Assembly (NCBI GenBank): GCA_000482145.1
Contig: AUXH01000414.1
Coordinates: forward strand, 1 to 17,286
DNA from: Strigomonas culicis
Lineage: Eukaryota; Euglenozoa; Kinetoplastea; Trypanosomatida; Trypanosomatidae
Length of the DNA: 17,286 bases
Direction: 5' to 3'
Shown here: positions 13,498-17,286 of the stretch, in pieces
Layout: each line of letters opens with the position of its first letter
Position numbering within the stretch: position 1 is the stretch's first letter
Position numbers and translations under genes: made by a program
Notes under the pieces: generated by a model
The model's database searches: none
What the model saw: only the letters and a program-made list of their open reading frames with translations
Told to the model about the DNA's origin: nothing

Positions 13498-16266
13498 ATG
13501 GACGTGCGCAGCACCTTTACCCCACCGAACCTGGTGCAGCACGAAATGCAGCGCGCGGATGACCGCCCCGTGGTGATCATCTCGCAGCCCATCCTCAGTG
13601 CGCAGGAAGAGCAGGAGAAGTGGCTGTGGGAGGCCACCACCGCGGTGCAGGCGCAGGCGGCGCGCCTCGCCGCGCTGTCCGCGTGCCCGCCGGAAGAAGA
13701 CCACTACGAGGACGTAATCCGCACCATGACGCTGCTGCTGGAGGAGCTGCGCAACACGTTCCTCGCCCCCCAGTACTACTACGAGCTGTACGTGGCCATG
13801 CTCGACCACGCACGCGTCTTCCGCGACTACGTGCGGGAGCAGCACGAGCGCGGCGGCCACGCGCTGGAGGAGATGTACGAGCGCGTGCAGTTCACCGGGC
13901 ACGTGCTGCCGCGCCTCTATCTGCAGATCTGCGTCGGCAGCGTCTACTGTGCCTCCGGCGAGGCGCCCACGCTGGAGATTGTGCACGACCTGCTCGAGAT
14001 GTGTAAGGGGGTGCAGCATCCCACGCGCGGGCTCTTCCTCCGGCACTTCCTGCTGACAATGCTGAAGGACCAGCTCCCCGGCGACTACGGCTACCGGCCG
14101 CCGACGAAGCAGCCGGTCGACGGCGGCGCCGCGTGCGATGCGATGGGCGTGGAAGAGACCGTGGCGGAGAGCGCGCGGCTGCTGGTGCTGAACTTCCGCG
14201 AGATGATCTGGCTGTGGATCCGCATGGAGGCGAAGAACTACGCGCGGCCGACGTCGCAGGCCAACGCGCTCGTGGGCAGCACGGCGACCACCGTCCCTAA
14301 CCCGAGCCTCACGGCCCGCGCGGGGCCCTCCGCGGTGAAGCTGACGACACTGCGCGACCGCAAGGAGCTGCGCGTGCTGGTCGGCATGAACGTGGTGCGC
14401 ATCGCCCAGCTCGACGGCATCGACCTCGACACCCACATCGAGACGCTGCTGCCGGATCTGCTCACGACGATTGTGCGCTACCGCGAGCCCATCGCGCAGC
14501 AGTACCTCATGGACGTCATGGTACAGGTCTTTCCGGACGACGTGCACCTGCAGGCGCTGCACCTCTTCATCCCGGCCGTCGCGATGCTGTCGCCGACGGT
14601 GAACACGGCCACCATCGTGCTCGCGCTCCTACAGCGCCTGCGGCGCTACATCACCGCCGAGCGCGAGGACCGCCGCGCGCGGCCGGCGGACGACGCCGGC
14701 GGCGACGCGCCCCTCGACGAGGAAGCCGCGCGCAACGCATTCGCGACCATCTTTGCGCAGCTGACGCCGCTGAAGATGCACTACGGCCACGAGCCGCTCA
14801 TCGAGCGCATCGTGAAGAAGGCGAGCTCGCTGCCGCCGCCGACGCCGGTGCTCTTCGCGGAGTACGTCGAGATCCTCGCGGGGCTCGTCGCCTTCACGCT
14901 CGCGGTGGACGAGCCGCCGCGCTGCTACGAGCACATCTCGACCGTGCTGCTGCACCTCGTCGACCGCATCGAGGAGGCGGGCGGACCCATCGCGCCCGCC
15001 GCCGCGGCCGAGGTCGAGAAGCTCACCGTCTACGTCTTCTCGCAGCTGCAGAACCTGAACGACCTGCTCGAGATCAGCAGCGCGCCGCGGCTCCTCGCGA
15101 AGCTGCCCTTCAAGAGCCGCCGCGCGGTCGCCGTCGCGCTGTGCGAGGCCGCCGTGCAGCGCCCGGGCCGGCCGCACCGCGTGCGCACGCTCGACCACGC
15201 GGCGCGGCTACTGGAGCTGCTCGACCCGTTGCTCGCGCCGCAGCCGGACGCGCCGGCGGACAAGACAGACATCTACACGTACGACCCCGTCGTCGAGTTC
15301 CAGGACGAGCAGGAACTCGTGTGCCGCGCACTGCACCTACTCGACGCGGCGGACCCGCAGCTGTACCTCAAGATGCTGACCGGCATCCGCAAGGTGCTCG
15401 GGCAGGGCACCCCCGCGCACATGAGGTGCTGCTTCCCCACCCTGGCCGGGCTCTACCTCAAGGCGGTCGCGCGGCTGCAGCGCGCCGCAGCGGCCGAGCC
15501 GGGCGAGGCGGCCGAGCCGACCCCGAGCCAGAGCAAGGCACGCAAGTCGATCGGCAAGTGCTTCGGGTACCTCCACAGCGGCGACGGCAAGGGCATCCTC
15601 GAGGCGGTCGCGCTCGACGACGCGCTGGCCGCGCTCCACCTCTACCTCAGCGCCGCCAGCAGCGCGGACGAGTGCGGGCTCGGCGACACCTGCTACGCGC
15701 TCCTCGCGGAGGTCTTCGTCCACTACGACCGGGTCGACGCGCCGGCGCCGCGCCAGCTGACCGCCGTCGTGAGCCTCATCAACCACCTCGCCGCGGTGCA
15801 GCACCTGCCGGAGGAGAGCTACGAGCTGCTCGCGACGCGCGCGTGCCAGCTCTGCTCCAAGATGCTGCGCCGCGAGGACCAGAGCGAGCTCATCGCGCGC
15901 TGCGCTCACCTCTTCACGCGCACCACACTGTCCGAGGAGAACCAGGCGCGCGCGAAGGAGTGCGTGCAGCGCGCGCTCAAGCTCGCCGGCCACACGGGCG
16001 AGAGCCAGCGCCTTTCGCTCTACGTGCGCCTGCTGAACATCAGCCTCGGGCTCTACAAGAGTGCCTTCCTTGAGCCGGGCCTCGTCAACGGCATCATCGA
16101 CCTCATCCGCGAGACGAGCGACGCGCAGCTCAAGAAGCCGGCAGAGGAGCAGGACGAGGACGAGAGCCGCGCGTACCAGGATAACCGACTCATCTACCGC
16201 AACACGACCAAGTACATCCGTGCGCGCCAGAGCGTTGACCCGCGGTGGGAGGAGCTCGAGGTGTGA
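13498..16266 (+). CDS. VPS35: Retromer subunit VPS35
   Basis: VPS35 is the alpha-solenoid scaffold of retromer, which sorts cargo from endosomes back to the Golgi or surface with VPS26 and VPS29. This protein has 922 residues, slightly longer than animal or fungal VPS35 (about 800-940). Near the N-terminus lies QEEQEKWLWEA, then repeated helices such as YYYELYVAMLDHARVFRDYV. The family hallmark PRLYLQICVGSVY starts at residue 138; the PRLYL motif is the VPS26-contact region in other species. RGLFLRHFLL follows, also typical. The rest is a regular helical repeat with Ala/Glu-rich insertions (about 385-420 and 660-685), and the protein ends in a charged tail. No membrane segment is present, as expected for a cytosolic coat protein. 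The ATG at 13498 follows the likely splice site. The family call is firm; the cargo is unknown. Confidence 0.95.
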   Translation: MDVRSTFTPPNLVQHEMQRADDRPVVIISQPILSAQEEQEKWLWEATTAVQAQAARLAALSACPPEEDHYEDVIRTMTLLLEELRNTFLAPQYYYELYVAMLDHARVFRDYVREQHERGGHALEEMYERVQFTGHVLPRLYLQICVGSVYCASGEAPTLEIVHDLLEMCKGVQHPTRGLFLRHFLLTMLKDQLPGDYGYRPPTKQPVDGGAACDAMGVEETVAESARLLVLNFREMIWLWIRMEAKNYARPTSQANALVGSTATTVPNPSLTARAGPSAVKLTTLRDRKELRVLVGMNVVRIAQLDGIDLDTHIETLLPDLLTTIVRYREPIAQQYLMDVMVQVFPDDVHLQALHLFIPAVAMLSPTVNTATIVLALLQRLRRYITAEREDRRARPADDAGGDAPLDEEAARNAFATIFAQLTPLKMHYGHEPLIERIVKKASSLPPPTPVLFAEYVEILAGLVAFTLAVDEPPRCYEHISTVLLHLVDRIEEAGGPIAPAAAAEVEKLTVYVFSQLQNLNDLLEISSAPRLLAKLPFKSRRAVAVALCEAAVQRPGRPHRVRTLDHAARLLELLDPLLAPQPDAPADKTDIYTYDPVVEFQDEQELVCRALHLLDAADPQLYLKMLTGIRKVLGQGTPAHMRCCFPTLAGLYLKAVARLQRAAAAEPGEAAEPTPSQSKARKSIGKCFGYLHSGDGKGILEAVALDDALAALHLYLSAASSADECGLGDTCYALLAEVFVHYDRVDAPAPRQLTAVVSLINHLAAVQHLPEESYELLATRACQLCSKMLRREDQSELIARCAHLFTRTTLSEENQARAKECVQRALKLAGHTGESQRLSLYVRLLNISLGLYKSAFLEPGLVNGIIDLIRETSDAQLKKPAEEQDEDESRAYQDNRLIYRNTTKYIRARQSVDPRWEELEV

Positions 16267-16566
16267 GAAGAGGGAACAGTAGATCGCCCTTGTTCGGAGT
16301 AAAAGAAGACACTTGTTCTTTTCTTTAAAAAAAAAAAATTGCTCGCCTTTGGCTACGCTTCTTTACTAACGTCATTCATTGTATTTACATATCCCACGTA
16401 TACACACCCATATGTATTGCCTATTTGCTGTTATTTGCTCCTTGCAGTAGCATGAAAAGAAAGGAAAAGGAAAAAAAGAAGCACCATCAGGAAATGTGAA
16501 ACCGGCTGGCTTCACCAATGCCCGACGACGTGCAGCTCTATGTACGCGCCTGTGCTCCATTGCGCA

Positions 16567-16601
16567 CCGTCTCTCCCCTCACCTTTTCATTCATGGCGCA
16601 G
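16567..16601 (+). promoter_or_regulatory. Putative trans-splice acceptor for the 3'-most gene
   Basis: A C/T-rich tract (about 16568-16592) and the AG at 16600-16601 leave a 70-nt 5' UTR with no ATG before 16672. An alternative AG at 16446-16447 would expose upstream ATGs, including those at 16451 and 16518. Confidence 0.45.
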
Positions 16602-16640
16602 GCGCTCCTTTCCTTTACAAGACCCACATCTATATCTACA

Positions 16641-16670
16641 TCCGTGTCTATACGTGTCTATCCGTGTCTA
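16641..16670 (+). repeat. Three tandem copies of a 10-bp unit (TCCGTGTCTA)
   Basis: Copies 1 and 3 are identical; copy 2 differs at two positions (TACGTGTCTA). The array ends one base before the ATG at 16672 and so forms the end of the 5' UTR. Confidence 0.85.
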
Positions 16671-16671
16671 G

Positions 16672-17286
16672 ATGGCGGCACACGAAACGGAGACCTTCAC
16701 CCACAACCTGGATGCCATCCGGCACCTGATCCTTCACCACCGCGCGGCGGAGGCCGATGTCGCGCCCGCGGCCGCGTCGGACGGTGCGCTGCCGCCGCTC
16801 ACCGCCGGCCTCCTCTGCGCGGTCGGCGCGGGCGGCGACGGCGCGGCGGCGGCCGACCCGACGGACGCGCTGGCGCTCGCGCGGACGGAGCTGGCCGGTC
16901 TGCGCGACGCCGTCGCGACGCTCGCGGCGGAGAAGCAGGCGCTCGAGCGGCGCGCGGCCGACCTCGGCGCGCAGCTCGCGCAGCACGCGGCGGACGACCG
17001 CGGGCGGCGCGAGGTCGCGGCGCTGCAGGCGGAGCGCGTCCAGCACTGCCAGCGCGCCGTTGCGCGGCTGGAGCAGCAGTCGCGCGCGGTGGAGGCGCAG
17101 TGGGACGGCGTCTGCGCCGCGGTGACGGACGTGCGCGGGCTGGCCCAGCGTCTCGGCGCCGAGGCCGCGGGGCTGCGCGCGGCGCTCGCGGCCGCCCGCG
17201 CGCGGCTCGCGGCCCTGTCGGAGGCGGAGGTGCAGCGCGACGAGGCGACCGCGCGGCTGCGCGCGCTGGAGCGGCTGTGGGAGGCG
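16672..17286 (+). CDS. Coiled-coil protein, 5' part only (runs off the window)
   Basis: The frame opens at the ATG at 16672 and stays open for 205 codons to the end of the window, so the gene is truncated by the window edge. It begins MAAHETETFTHNLDAIRHL. An Ala/Gly/Pro-rich linker follows, and from about residue 65 to the end it is an Ala/Leu/Arg/Glu/Gln-rich stretch with heptad-like leucine and alanine spacing, as in a coiled coil. No enzyme motif is visible. Third codon positions are strongly GC-rich in this frame and less so in the two others, which supports the choice of frame. I do not recognise the protein; a cytoskeletal or flagellar structural role would be speculation. Confidence 0.75.
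   Translation, partial: MAAHETETFTHNLDAIRHLILHHRAAEADVAPAAASDGALPPLTAGLLCAVGAGGDGAAAADPTDALALARTELAGLRDAVATLAAEKQALERRAADLGAQLAQHAADDRGRREVAALQAERVQHCQRAVARLEQQSRAVEAQWDGVCAAVTDVRGLAQRLGAEAAGLRAALAAARARLAALSEAEVQRDEATARLRALERLWEA

Larger units (their letters stand above)
16267..16671 (+). other. Intergenic spacer between VPS35 and the coiled-coil gene
   Basis: About 400 bases, AT-rich with an A-run (16327-16338), then mixed sequence, a pyrimidine tract and a three-copy decamer repeat. The frame opening at the ATG at 16518 continues past 16672 in a shadow frame with poor third-position GC, so it is not called. Confidence 0.6.

Noticed and set aside
16518..17286. Alternative frame opening at the ATG at 16518 and staying open to the window end
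   Set aside because: It crosses the predicted splice acceptor and becomes an Arg/Gly/Ala-rich shadow with poorer third-position GC than the frame from 16672.

Overview
The window looks like nuclear DNA of a trypanosomatid (kinetoplastid flagellate). All eight credible genes lie head-to-tail on the + strand. No gene needs an intron. The coding blocks are very GC-rich with GC-rich third codon positions. The spacers are AT-rich and, just upstream of most start codons, carry a long pyrimidine tract followed by an AG. This is the layout of a polycistronic unit processed by spliced-leader trans-splicing and coupled polyadenylation. I do not assign genus or species. No tRNA, rRNA, CRISPR array, transposon or minus-strand gene could be supported.

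Layout: (1) about 185-3175, a PIWI/Argonaute-family protein of the trypanosomatid PIWI-like type. It has an OB-fold-like segment ahead of a divergent PAZ-like region and a complete-looking D-E-D-H tetrad; its 5' end is not readable as a normal ATG-started frame. (2) 3681-5480, a mitochondrial adrenodoxin/ferredoxin-NADP+ reductase with a C-terminal extension. (3) 5874-7127, an NTF2-like domain plus RRM-like protein with G3BP-like architecture and two repeat blocks. (4) 7741-8559, a stand-alone plasmanylethanolamine desaturase (Kua/TMEM189/PEDS1). (5) 9866-10486, a small protein with two HxTx motifs, probably a 2H phosphoesterase. (6) 11075-12862, an unrecognised protein with a PB1/ubiquitin-like segment. 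(7) 13498-16266, the retromer subunit VPS35. (8) 16672 to the window end, the 5' part of an Ala/Arg/Glu-rich coiled-coil protein.

The genes do not form one pathway: RNA biology, mitochondrial redox, ether lipids and endosomal sorting are mixed, as is normal where co-transcription does not imply co-function. Three genes (PIWI-like, NTF2-RRM, 2H) are RNA-themed, but I see no evidence that they form a system.

The most interesting items are the domain order and catalytic residues of the PIWI-like protein, its broken 5' end, the 2H-like protein, the pentapeptide repeat of the G3BP-like protein, and the 1.3 kb AT-rich spacer at 8560-9865. Domain calls were made by eye; none was verified by a search.
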